Shown: one piece after another, positions 17,435 through 24,586 of the stretch
Layout: each line of letters opens with the position of its first letter
How positions within the stretch are numbered: position 1 is the first letter of the stretch
Assembly (NCBI GenBank): GCA_964520785.1
Contig: CAZFQG010000067.1
Location: 1-29,239, forward strand
Reading direction: 5' to 3'
Length of the DNA: 29,239 bases
Origin: CAZFQG01 sp964520785
GTDB taxonomy: Bacteria; Planctomycetota; Planctomycetia; Pirellulales; Thermoguttaceae
Notes under the pieces: model-generated
What the model was told of the DNA's origin: nothing
Database searches by the model: none
The model's input: only the letters and a program-made list of their open reading frames with translations
Program-made: the position numbers and the translations under genes

Positions 17435-19150
17435 TCACGGTCGCGCCCTCGCCGACAGAAAGAAGATCGCCCCAAAGAGTAATCCTCCTACTCCACCCGG
17501 CTCCGGAACGGCCCGCGTGGATCGGGCGGCACCCCAGTCGGCCCGGACGATATCCAGATCGGCGCTGCCGACATAACCGTCGCCGGAAGAATCGCCGCGA
17601 GCCGAATCGCCGGGAATGACGACGTCGCCCCAGTGGGCGCGGACGATGTCCAGATCGGCGCTATTGACAACGCCGTCGCCGTTGAGGTCCCCCTCGAGAG
17701 CCGGCGGCTCCACCTCCGTTTGATATGCGCCGATATCCGGATCGCCGATCCACCGGCGGCCGAGAATGTCCTCCAGGGGCATGTTCTCCGAATCGGCCGC
17801 GGCGATGGCGGCGCTGCCCCCCGGCAGCTTCGCGTACGTCTCGACCAGGCGGCGGAATTCATCCGCGATCGTCGTCTCACCGGAGAGGAAGCTCGCCTGG
17901 TCCGGGTCCCATCGGGAAATCGTCATCTCGGCCGGATTCGGCAGAAGAGGATCGGCGAAAACACCGGCCTTGTCGTTCCAAGGCGGGTTGAAAAGCCTCC
18001 AGCCGTCGTTGTCCGGAATCGCCTTGCCGCCGTTGTAGTACACATTGTTACCGAGTTTCTCGCCTTCGACGTCTCTGGGACTGCCGTCGGAAAAATCGGC
18101 CATTCCGCCGGTCGGATCGGACCAGATGTTGTTGTAGAAGACGATGTCTTCCATATTCCAATTGGAACCCTCCTTATTCAGCCGCATCGCGAACGCGCTG
18201 CCGCCGCCGGGCAGGTGCCCGACGACCGTGTTTGAACGGAACGTGATATCCCGCGCGCCCCCCTTCACCATGAAGGCGCCGTAGTGAGGATTATCCGAAT
18301 TGAAGAGCATCAGGTTGTTCTCGACCATGACCTCTTGGGCTTCCCAAAACGGCTTGCCGTCTTCACCGATCAACAGGTACGCCTGGTCCGAACTCCCCTG
18401 CCAGTTCTGGAAGATGTTCCGCCGGACCTGGATGCGTTCGGTATAACTCGGATTCGAGTCGCCGGAATTCTTAATGACGATGTACGGGTGCGTACTATTG
18501 AGATTCTCGCGTCCCGAACCCTCCAGGTCCATGAGAAAGATGTTGTCTTCGAGCGTGATATCCTTGACCGTGTTGATGTCGAACAACTCATCACCGGGCC
18601 CGTTGGAGTTGTAAACCAAGCAACCGCGGAACGTGATGAACTGCGCGCCGGCGTTCACCTTGACGACATCGTTTTTGTAGCTGTCGTGGATGATGCAGTT
18701 CTCGAACGTCAAATGCCGGGCTCCCGACGTGCTGACGTGCATCACGTATTCACCGCCTGTCGAGCCGGAACCGAAGAACTCCAGGCCCCACAAGTGAGCA
18801 TTCGCTCCCCCGTACGAATAGAACGCCCTGTTGCTCGTATCGGGGCTCCGAAAACGCGCCCGGTAGGGGTTCTCCGCGCGGATGTACGCCGTCTGCGTGA
18901 AGGCCCGGCCGATGGACTGGGCCCCCACGTATAGCCCGTCCTTCACGACCAGCGTGGACCCGTCGTCCGGCATCCGGTCCGTCGCGTACCGAAGCGTGGC
19001 CCATGGATTCTCCGCCGATCCATCACCGGTCGAATCGCTTCCGTCGGGGGACATGTAATATGTACCGGCGGCGGAGGAGGACGCGACGACGAGAAGGAGA
19101 AAGCTCGCGAACAAGACCCGGTCCGAAATGGCGAAAGTGGCGGAAGACAT
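17435..19150 (-). CDS. Secreted right-handed beta-helix protein with dockerin repeats and PEP-CTERM tail
   Basis: This 571-residue protein has a signal peptide (hydrophobic FASFLLLVVASSSAAG, cleavage near residue 30) followed by YYMSPDGSDSTGDGSAENPWATL, the usual entry of a pectate-lyase-like parallel beta-helix. The middle (about 60-400) repeats short strands of the type ITFRGCLVYNS, VMVENNLMLFNSD and DITFRSNTVVGH. Two calcium-binding dockerin-like repeats follow (GDLNGDGVVNSADLDIVRAHWG-like, about 485-507 and 516-537). A PEP-CTERM sorting signal closes the protein: VPEP, a hydrophobic segment and a basic end (SARARP). It is probably exported and processed by an exosortase/archaeosortase-like system. 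The ATG at 19150 has AAAGGG upstream and gives a sensible signal peptide; 26 further codons upstream look non-coding. Possible polysaccharide binding or lyase role is inferred from the fold only. Confidence 0.88.
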   Translation of the reverse strand: MSSATFAISDRVLFASFLLLVVASSSAAGTYYMSPDGSDSTGDGSAENPWATLRYATDRMPDDGSTLVVKDGLYVGAQSIGRAFTQTAYIRAENPYRARFRSPDTSNRAFYSYGGANAHLWGLEFFGSGSTGGEYVMHVSTSGARHLTFENCIIHDSYKNDVVKVNAGAQFITFRGCLVYNSNGPGDELFDINTVKDITLEDNIFLMDLEGSGRENLNSTHPYIVIKNSGDSNPSYTERIQVRRNIFQNWQGSSDQAYLLIGEDGKPFWEAQEVMVENNLMLFNSDNPHYGAFMVKGGARDITFRSNTVVGHLPGGGSAFAMRLNKEGSNWNMEDIVFYNNIWSDPTGGMADFSDGSPRDVEGEKLGNNVYYNGGKAIPDNDGWRLFNPPWNDKAGVFADPLLPNPAEMTISRWDPDQASFLSGETTIADEFRRLVETYAKLPGGSAAIAAADSENMPLEDILGRRWIGDPDIGAYQTEVEPPALEGDLNGDGVVNSADLDIVRAHWGDVVIPGDSARGDSSGDGYVGSADLDIVRADWGAARSTRAVPEPGGVGGLLFGAIFFLSARARP

Positions 19151-19178
19151 GACGACCCTTTCTCTGGAAGATTGAGCT

Positions 19179-19300
19179 ACCTTAGAACTTGTCCGTAAAT
19201 TAGTTGGGGGGCCCATCCTGATTTTCACGCAGCGTAGCGGAGTGAAATTCGGGATCGCCCCCGGGAATTCGGGAAGTTAATTCTATACGAGTTCTTAGGT
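19179..19300. repeat. 122-bp imperfect palindrome, MITE-like
   Basis: The ends ACCTTAGAACTTGT (left) and the reverse complement of the right end, ACCTAAGAACTCGT, match at 12 of 14 positions, with weaker matching over 27. Nested inside are further pairs in order: GGGGG/CCCCC (19206-19211 with 19258-19262), ATCC/GGAT (19215-19218 with 19252-19255) and TTTCAC/GTGAAA (19223-19228 with 19242-19247), around a 13-base loop. The whole segment can therefore fold into one long hairpin. It sits between a secreted-protein gene and a truncated gene. No target-site duplication is evident. It could be a miniature transposable element or a structured leader. Confidence 0.45.
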
Positions 19301-19512
19301 GACGGTTGACCATCTAGAATTAGCGTAAAACTTAGGCGGACCGCCGTCAACGAAAGGAGTGAATCTTTGCAGTACGCTCAAGATTACCCAATTTACCTAC
19401 ACGACGCATTTTCCAATGAAGCCTTCGTCGTGCCCGTCAAACGCTTTATCGCCTTTCTCGGATTGTGGGCGGCCATTCCGCTCATCGCCTGGCTCGAATC
19501 CTTCGCCGGTAA

Positions 19513-20538
19513 CGGACTTTACGCGTACGTACCGGGGAGAAACTCGACTTCCGCACGTCGACACTTCCCATCATTGATTCCACTTTCGAGGAGAATCAGT
19601 CGGGCGACGATGGTGGAGTCCTCTACTCCGATGGTTCCGACCTCACCATTTCCCGGTCCACCTTTGCGCATAATCGCGCACTTGATCAGGGCGGCGTGAT
19701 CTATTTCAACGAGAACAACCATGCCGATATCACCAATTCGACGTTTTCTCGGAATACGGCGGATGGATACGGTGGGGCTCTTCGCATTCATAACGTTCCC
19801 GCGAATAACACCGTCTCCGTCGTAAACTCCACGTTCTACGGGAATTCCGGGGCGCCACGCGGCGCGATCGGGAGTGAGAATCCGAAAACGCTTCTGGTCA
19901 ACTGCGTCTTCGCGAGCAATGTTTCGATTGGAGTCCCCGAAGCGGCTGATGTCGGCGGAACGTACAATCCAGACAGCGCCGGCAACGTATTCCAATCCAC
20001 TCCCGACGTGGAAGGCCTCGATCCGGCCAAGAACCTCTGCGACGTCGATCCACTACTGGGTCCCCTCGCCGACAACGGCGGCCCCACGCTCACGCATGCG
20101 CTGCTTCCCGGTTCTCCGGCCATCGACGCCGGCGTGACGGCTTTGGCCGTCAGCGCCGACGGAACGCCGCTTGAGCATGATCAGCGGGGACTATTCTACC
20201 CGCGGGTTCTCGGCAAGGCGGTTGACAGTGGGGCCGTGGAATATCTCTTCGGAGACGCCGACGGCGACAACATCGTCGGAGGTAGTGACCTGGACGCCGT
20301 CCGCGCGAACTGGGGGGAGAAGGTCGATCCGTTTGACCTCATGCACGGCGATCTCTCCGGGGACGGCATCGTCAATTCGGACGACTTGGACCTGGTCCGC
20401 GCCAACTGGGGTATCGGCACGTTGACAACCTGCCCCGTGCGAGCGGCCGCCTTTGCGGCTTTGGCGGAGGCGGAGAGGGATTCGGTCGAGAACGATGAAG
20501 ACCAGGAAATGTCGCCGCTGCCCTGGATGGAACGATAG
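19513..20538 (+). pseudogene. 5'-truncated beta-helix/choice-of-anchor protein with dockerin repeats
   Basis: The reading frame is open from a stop at 19510-19512, and the protein-like signal begins by about 19570 (IIDSTFEENQ). No start codon lies in frame before GTG 19696, which is already inside a beta-helix repeat (DQGG|VIYFNEN). Repeats such as LTISRSTFAHN, DITNSTFSRNTADGYGGALRI and SVVNSTFYGNSG are followed by DNGGPTLTHALLPGSPAIDAG, the signature of choice-of-anchor Q proteins. Two dockerin-like repeats follow (20250-20315 and 20347-20412). The N-terminus with signal peptide and early coils is missing. A conventional gene call would start at 19696. It ends WMER with no sorting tail. It reads as a decayed relative of exported planctomycete beta-helix proteins. 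Confidence 0.7.
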
Positions 20539-20626
20539 CGAACCTCTGCGCCATCCGGATGGTCTATCGGCAATAACGAACTTATTCTCCCTCTCCATTC
20601 CCTTTACCTCGCCACAAGGACACCCC

Positions 20627-20979
20627 ATGATCAAACCTCAACCCTGGTACCAAGCCCTTTTCGAGAATTACGCGGAGAAGTACGACAAGGAATGCTTTGT
20701 CCAGGGAACCGTGGGGGAAGTCGACTTCATTGAGGCGGAGTTCGCGGACGACAAGACCAAGCGGATTCTCGATATTGGCTGCGGGACCGGGCGGCATTCC
20801 ATCGAATTGGCTCGGCGCGGTTGGAAGGTAACGGGGATCGACCTCTCCGAGTCGCAATTGGCTAGGGCGAGGCAGAAGGCCGAGGAGGCGAAGGTAAAGG
20901 CTGTCGTCTGGGCGCGTTCAGCCGTGAACAAACCTTGACGACGGAGGATTTCGAAATGCTCGTCGTAGCGGAGAAATAG
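20627..20979 (+). pseudogene. Class I SAM-dependent methyltransferase with internal deletion
   Basis: The ATG at 20627 has AAGGA upstream and opens a normal methyltransferase: WYQALFENYAEKYDKE, then motif I ILDIGCGTGRHSIELARRGW and GIDLSESQLARARQKAEEA. Family members usually run to about 240-250 residues. This frame instead ends at 20938 after 103. In another frame, 20911-20979 encodes GAFSREQ and LTTEDFEMLVVAEK followed by TAG, which I recognise as the normal C-terminus of the same family. The centre (roughly 140 residues) is therefore missing and the two ends are joined out of frame near 20890-20911. Substrate unknown. The product should be inactive. Confidence 0.8.
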
Positions 20980-21082
20980 GCGGAAGAAACAGCCCGGTCG
21001 GTGTGGTTCAACTCCGGGATTTCTCGGCCGGTTACGCCACCTTGAGTCACTTCGCCCTCCACCCCTTTTTTTCCCTCCGCCT

Positions 21083-21952
21083 TCACACCATCCAACAGAG
21101 ATAGGCGACCGGCGCGGTCAAAAGGAGCGAATCGAGCAGGTCCAGGACGCCCCCGAAGCCCGGGAGCCAGGTGCTCGAATCCTTGGAGCCCGCCTCCCGT
21201 TTCAATAGCGATTCCGACAGATCGGCGATCATCCCGGCCACCGAAATGATGAGGCCGTAGATCAGCCAGCGCCACCAGGGCCACGCGACTGCTTCAGGTT
21301 CCTGGAGAATGGGCGCCAGCCACGCGGCCATGATCCCGGCTCCGAGTAGCCCGCACACGACCGCGCCGGCAGCCCCTTCCATTGTCTTGCCGGGGCTCAA
21401 CTTGGGGGCCATCTTACGCCGGCCGAAGATGCGTCCGATGGTGTATGCCCCGATATCCCCCATTTTCGCGACGACGAAAAGCGAGACGAACGCGGCGACG
21501 CCGAAATCGATCCGCAGCCGGAACAGAATGCCCCCCATCACCCCGACATAGACGAACGCCAACGTCGTTCCGGCCAACCGGGAGACCGATCCGCCGGGAC
21601 GTTCAAAACGCTGCGTCTCGGAGAAGAACGCGATAAACTCCAGAATCGCCAGCGAGAGCAATAGCGGCCCGAACCCTCCCATCGGCGGCTTGGGCATGTG
21701 CAAGAAACCGAGGACCTCCAGTGCCCAGGCGGAAGCCACCAGAAGCGGGCAACCGGCCCACGCGAGAATCCGCGAAGGGGTGATCTTCGCCAGCGACAGA
21801 AGTCCCAGCGTTTCGTCCGCCGCCATCACGGCGAAGAGCATGAAGACGGGGAACAAATACAGCCCGGGATACTCGGTCCTCTGTTCGAGCCGGATCAGGC
21901 CAATAAGGAATCCGACGGCGAGAAACCCCAGGAGCAATCTCCAACGCAGCAT
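21083..21952 (-). CDS. cdsA: Phosphatidate cytidylyltransferase (CDP-diglyceride synthase)
   Basis: This 289-residue polytopic membrane enzyme makes CDP-diacylglycerol from phosphatidate and CTP, the branch point of phospholipid synthesis. Helices run through most of the length. The conserved AKMGDIGAYTIGRIFGRRKMAPKLSPGKTMEG block and the C-terminal signature region SLLKREAGSKDSSTWLPGFGG are present. Against the usual signature (GHGGxxDRxD) this protein reads GFGGVLDLLDS: the His is Phe and the DR pair is DL, while KRE, KD, GG and both Asp remain. AGAGGA precedes ATG 21952. It lies 101 bases downstream of uppS on the same strand, the common uppS-cdsA order. The usual next gene dxr is not adjacent. 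Confidence 0.92.
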   Translation of the reverse strand: MLRWRLLLGFLAVGFLIGLIRLEQRTEYPGLYLFPVFMLFAVMAADETLGLLSLAKITPSRILAWAGCPLLVASAWALEVLGFLHMPKPPMGGFGPLLLSLAILEFIAFFSETQRFERPGGSVSRLAGTTLAFVYVGVMGGILFRLRIDFGVAAFVSLFVVAKMGDIGAYTIGRIFGRRKMAPKLSPGKTMEGAAGAVVCGLLGAGIMAAWLAPILQEPEAVAWPWWRWLIYGLIISVAGMIADLSESLLKREAGSKDSSTWLPGFGGVLDLLDSLLLTAPVAYLCWMV

Positions 21953-22002
21953 TGATTACGGTCCTCTATCGTGGTGCGACAATATCGCTACGCATGGCCA
22001 CT

Positions 22003-22047
22003 CACTACTCGCACTACTCGCTCTACTCGCTCTACTCGCTCTTATCG
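22003..22047. repeat. Five-unit 9-bp tandem repeat between uppS and cdsA
   Basis: Five consecutive 9-base units, CACTACTCG, CACTACTCG, CTCTACTCG, CTCTACTCG and CTCTTATCG, occupy 22003-22047, just after the uppS stop codon on the minus strand. In the mRNA they read CGAGTAG-type units. Their variation in steps suggests slippage growth followed by drift. They may affect translation or stability of the uppS-cdsA message. Confidence 0.85.
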
Positions 22048-22053
22048 AAACGG

Positions 22054-22803
22054 CTAATGGAGCCCGCCGAATCGGCGCGACCGCGAGGCATAGTCGCGGA
22101 CCGCCTGGCGGACATGTTCGGCGTCGAAATCGGGCCACAACGTGGACGTGACCCAGATCTCGGCGTAGCTGATTTGCCACAAGAGGTAGTTGCTCACCCG
22201 CATCTCGCCGGCGGTGCGAATCAGGAGATCGGGATCGGGAATTCCGGCGGTGTCCAAATGGTCGGAAACCGCCGCCTCGTCGATTTGGGAAAGGCCCAAT
22301 TCGCCGCGGAGGAGTCTCTCGCCGATCCGCCGCACGGCGTCGACGATCTCCGCCCTGGCGCCGTAGTTCACCGCCCAGCAGACGGTCATTCCCGTGTTCC
22401 GCTTCGATATTTCGACGACCCGCCGGATCGCGTCGCGCGCCCGCTCCGGCAGTTCCCGCCACCTCCCGACGGCGAGCATCCGGACGTTCTGCTCGGCCAG
22501 TTTCGGGGCCTGTTCGTTCGCGTAGTGCTCCAGCGAATGAAACAGAAAATCGATCTCTTCTTTCGGCCTCTTCCAGTTTTCGCTCGAGAAGCAGTAGAGG
22601 GTGACATACTCGACGCCCAGATTCCGGCATTCCTCGAGCACGCGCCGGATGTTCTGAATCCCCTCGGCATGCCCCTCGCTCCGCGACAGGCCGCGCCGCT
22701 GCGCCCACCGTCCGTTCCCGTCCATGATCATGGCGATGTGCCGCGGGCGGCATTCCAATGGAACGTCGAAGGGGGTCGGAGCGTCTGGTTCGCTGGGCGC
22801 CAT
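22054..22803 (-). CDS. uppS: Undecaprenyl diphosphate synthase (cis-prenyltransferase)
   Basis: This roughly 250-residue enzyme extends farnesyl diphosphate with isopentenyl units to the C55 carrier lipid used for cell-wall glycans. Signatures are HIAMIMDGNGRWAQRRG (catalytic Asp and diphosphate loop), GHAEGIQNIRRVL, YVTLYCFSSENWKRPKEE, and IPDPDLLIRTAGEMRVSNYLLWQISYAE with the substrate-binding Arg and Ser. The ATG at 22803 gives the standard length. A GTG at 22854 would add 17 residues (MLKRNSPRVAV...), and neither start has a strong ribosome-binding site. It sits 84 bases after purA and upstream of cdsA in the same direction. Confidence 0.94.
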   Translation of the reverse strand: MAPSEPDAPTPFDVPLECRPRHIAMIMDGNGRWAQRRGLSRSEGHAEGIQNIRRVLEECRNLGVEYVTLYCFSSENWKRPKEEIDFLFHSLEHYANEQAPKLAEQNVRMLAVGRWRELPERARDAIRRVVEISKRNTGMTVCWAVNYGARAEIVDAVRRIGERLLRGELGLSQIDEAAVSDHLDTAGIPDPDLLIRTAGEMRVSNYLLWQISYAEIWVTSTLWPDFDAEHVRQAVRDYASRSRRFGGLH

Positions 22804-22887
22804 GGCGGGTCCCGTTGATTTCACTGCAACACGAGGTGAATTCCTCTTCAACACGATGAGCGTTCACGTCGATCCGTAACGGAAAGC

Positions 22888-24180
22888 CTATTCGCTCGCG
22901 ACGCGGATCGTCTGCTCGCGATCCGGGCCGACCGAGATGATCCTCACCGGCCGCCCGATCAACCCGCCAAGCCTGGCCACATACTCCTTCGCGGCTCGGG
23001 GCAGGTCGTCATACTGCCGCACGCCGGTGATGTCGGTCTGCCAGCCGGGCATCGTCTCGAACACCGGCTTGACCCGGCGGAGGTCGTCGATATGGGAGGG
23101 AAACACCTTGGTCCGCTTCCCCTCGATCTCGTATTCGGTGCAAATGCTGATCTCGGGGAGCTTGCTTAGAACATCCAGCAGCATGATACAGACGTAATCC
23201 ACGCCACTAAGCCGCGTCGTATACCGCGCGGCGACGGCGTCGAACCAGCCGCACCGCCGGGGGCGTCGCGTGACCGTGCCATACTCGTTCCCCTCGTCGC
23301 GGATATGCTGGCCGATTTCGTTGTCTTGCTCCGAAGGGAAGGGACCGCCGCCGACCCGGGTCGTATACGCCTTGACGATGCCGCAAACGGTCGTCACGTA
23401 CCTCCCCGGCACGCCGGATCCGCTCGAGACGCCGACTCCGGAGCTGTTGCTGCTGGTAACGAACGGAAACGTACCGTGGTCGATGTCCAGCAAGGCGCCC
23501 TGGGCCCCCTCGAAGAGAATCTTGCGGTCCGATTCGACCGCGTCAAGGAGAAAATCGGTCGTATCGGCCACATGGGGCTTCAGCCGGTCGGCAAATCCCC
23601 GGTATTTCTCGTAGATGTCGTCAAAGTCGAGCTGGATCGGTTCTCCCTGATTCAACCCCGCAAGGATATACTCCTTGGCCGCGACGATCATCTTCAGTTG
23701 AGCCTCGAATCCGCCGCGGTACATATCCCCCAGGCGGATCGCGAACGAACGTCCGACCTTGTCGCGGTAGCAGGGCCCGATGCCGCGGAGCGTCGTTCCG
23801 ATCGATTCGCCGCCGACGGAGAGCTTGTCTAACAGTCGGTCTTCCTCCAGATGCCAAGGAAAAACGACATGCGCGCGGTCGCTGATCATCAGGTTTTCCG
23901 CGACGCGGATTCCCCGGCCGGTCAAGCCGTCGATTTCAACCAGAAGACTTGCCGGGTTCAGCACGACCCCGCCGGCGATGACGCACCGGACCTTCGGATT
24001 GAAAATCCCGCTGGGGATGAGGGAGAGCTTGTAGCTTTCCGCGCCGTGGACGACGGTGTGACCGGCGTTCGACCCCCCCTGATACCGGACCACGATCTCG
24101 TGATCCTCGGAAAGCAGGTCGACGATCTTTCCCTTCGCCTCGTCTCCCCATTGCAAACCAATAACGCACGTTACGGACAC
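22888..24180 (-). CDS. purA: Adenylosuccinate synthetase
   Basis: This 430-residue cytosolic enzyme joins IMP and aspartate using GTP in AMP synthesis. It starts MSVTCVIGLQWGDEAKGKIVD; the GTP loop is usually GDEGKGK, so one Gly is Ala here. Further signatures are RYQGGSNAGHTVV, IGTTLRGIGPCYRDK, FEGAQGALLDIDHGTFPFVTSSN, GVVKAYTTRVGGGPFPSE-like and the EYGTVTRRPRRCGWFDAVAAR stretch. Length is normal. The GTG at 24180 is supported by GGGAAAGG about 8-15 bases upstream. It heads the minus-strand series purA-uppS-cdsA and is divergent from kaiC across a 406-base intergenic region. Confidence 0.96.
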   Translation of the reverse strand: MSVTCVIGLQWGDEAKGKIVDLLSEDHEIVVRYQGGSNAGHTVVHGAESYKLSLIPSGIFNPKVRCVIAGGVVLNPASLLVEIDGLTGRGIRVAENLMISDRAHVVFPWHLEEDRLLDKLSVGGESIGTTLRGIGPCYRDKVGRSFAIRLGDMYRGGFEAQLKMIVAAKEYILAGLNQGEPIQLDFDDIYEKYRGFADRLKPHVADTTDFLLDAVESDRKILFEGAQGALLDIDHGTFPFVTSSNSSGVGVSSGSGVPGRYVTTVCGIVKAYTTRVGGGPFPSEQDNEIGQHIRDEGNEYGTVTRRPRRCGWFDAVAARYTTRLSGVDYVCIMLLDVLSKLPEISICTEYEIEGKRTKVFPSHIDDLRRVKPVFETMPGWQTDITGVRQYDDLPRAAKEYVARLGGLIGRPVRIISVGPDREQTIRVASE

Positions 24181-24586
24181 AGTTCAGCCTTTCCCTTGGT
24201 CAACTGAAAAGGAGGGTACCGGAACCCGAATCGCCGGTCTCCCCAAAACGCTCCAAGGCGTTCCAACGACCCTTGGACCACTTGTTTCTGCGCTTATGCA
24301 CACAAAACAGATTAGTTTAACAACCGGTTGGGCATGTGGTCAACTACCCTATTATGGGAGGGTACTTCTCCATTCTGAAGAACTGAAAGAAAGATCGACG
24401 TCCTTGCGAACTCTTCCGTCATGCGGGCGTCAGGGCCCGTGTACTTGGGACTCTACACCTTCGGAGGCGACGCCGATCCCCGACAAAGAACTTTTACGTT
24501 GTCGTTGGACCACTTGAACACACCTTTCAAAAGGTTTAAACTCTACTATTCATAAACGAACCGCTTCGTATGGGGGAGGCCGCCGA
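24181..24586. other. Divergent purA/kaiC control region
   Basis: No gene is supported in these 406 bases. They are richer in small symmetrical elements than the rest of the window: TCCAAGG/CCTTGGA (24252-24258 with 24271-24277), TACCCT/AGGGTA (24345-24350 with 24359-24364), CGGGC/GCCCG (24424-24428 with 24435-24439) and ACCTTT-CA-AAAGGT (24522-24535). Promoters for both genes must lie here, but I cannot place convincing -35/-10 pairs. The kaiC ribosome-binding site GGGGGAGG is at 24572-24579. Confidence 0.6.
24273..24516. repeat. Duplicated 12-mer TTGGACCACTTG in the purA/kaiC region
   Basis: TTGGACCACTTG occurs at 24273-24284 and again, in the same orientation, at 24505-24516. One copy lies nearer purA and the other nearer kaiC, which would suit a shared regulator site. 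A chance 12-base match in 400 bases is unlikely. Confidence 0.55.

Noticed and set aside
19367..19699. 110-codon open frame with a hydrophobic stretch that could be a signal peptide for the downstream beta-helix fragment
   Set aside because: It is in a different frame, and its second half is the out-of-frame reading of the beta-helix repeats. The join to the fragment is not supported, although a frameshifted N-terminus cannot be fully excluded.
22003..22047. Possible CRISPR-like repeats
   Set aside because: Units are 9 bases, directly adjacent with no spacers, so this is a simple tandem repeat.
24296..24517. 73-codon open frame between purA and kaiC
   Set aside because: No ribosome-binding site or recognisable protein feature. 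The region is dominated by short inverted and direct repeats.
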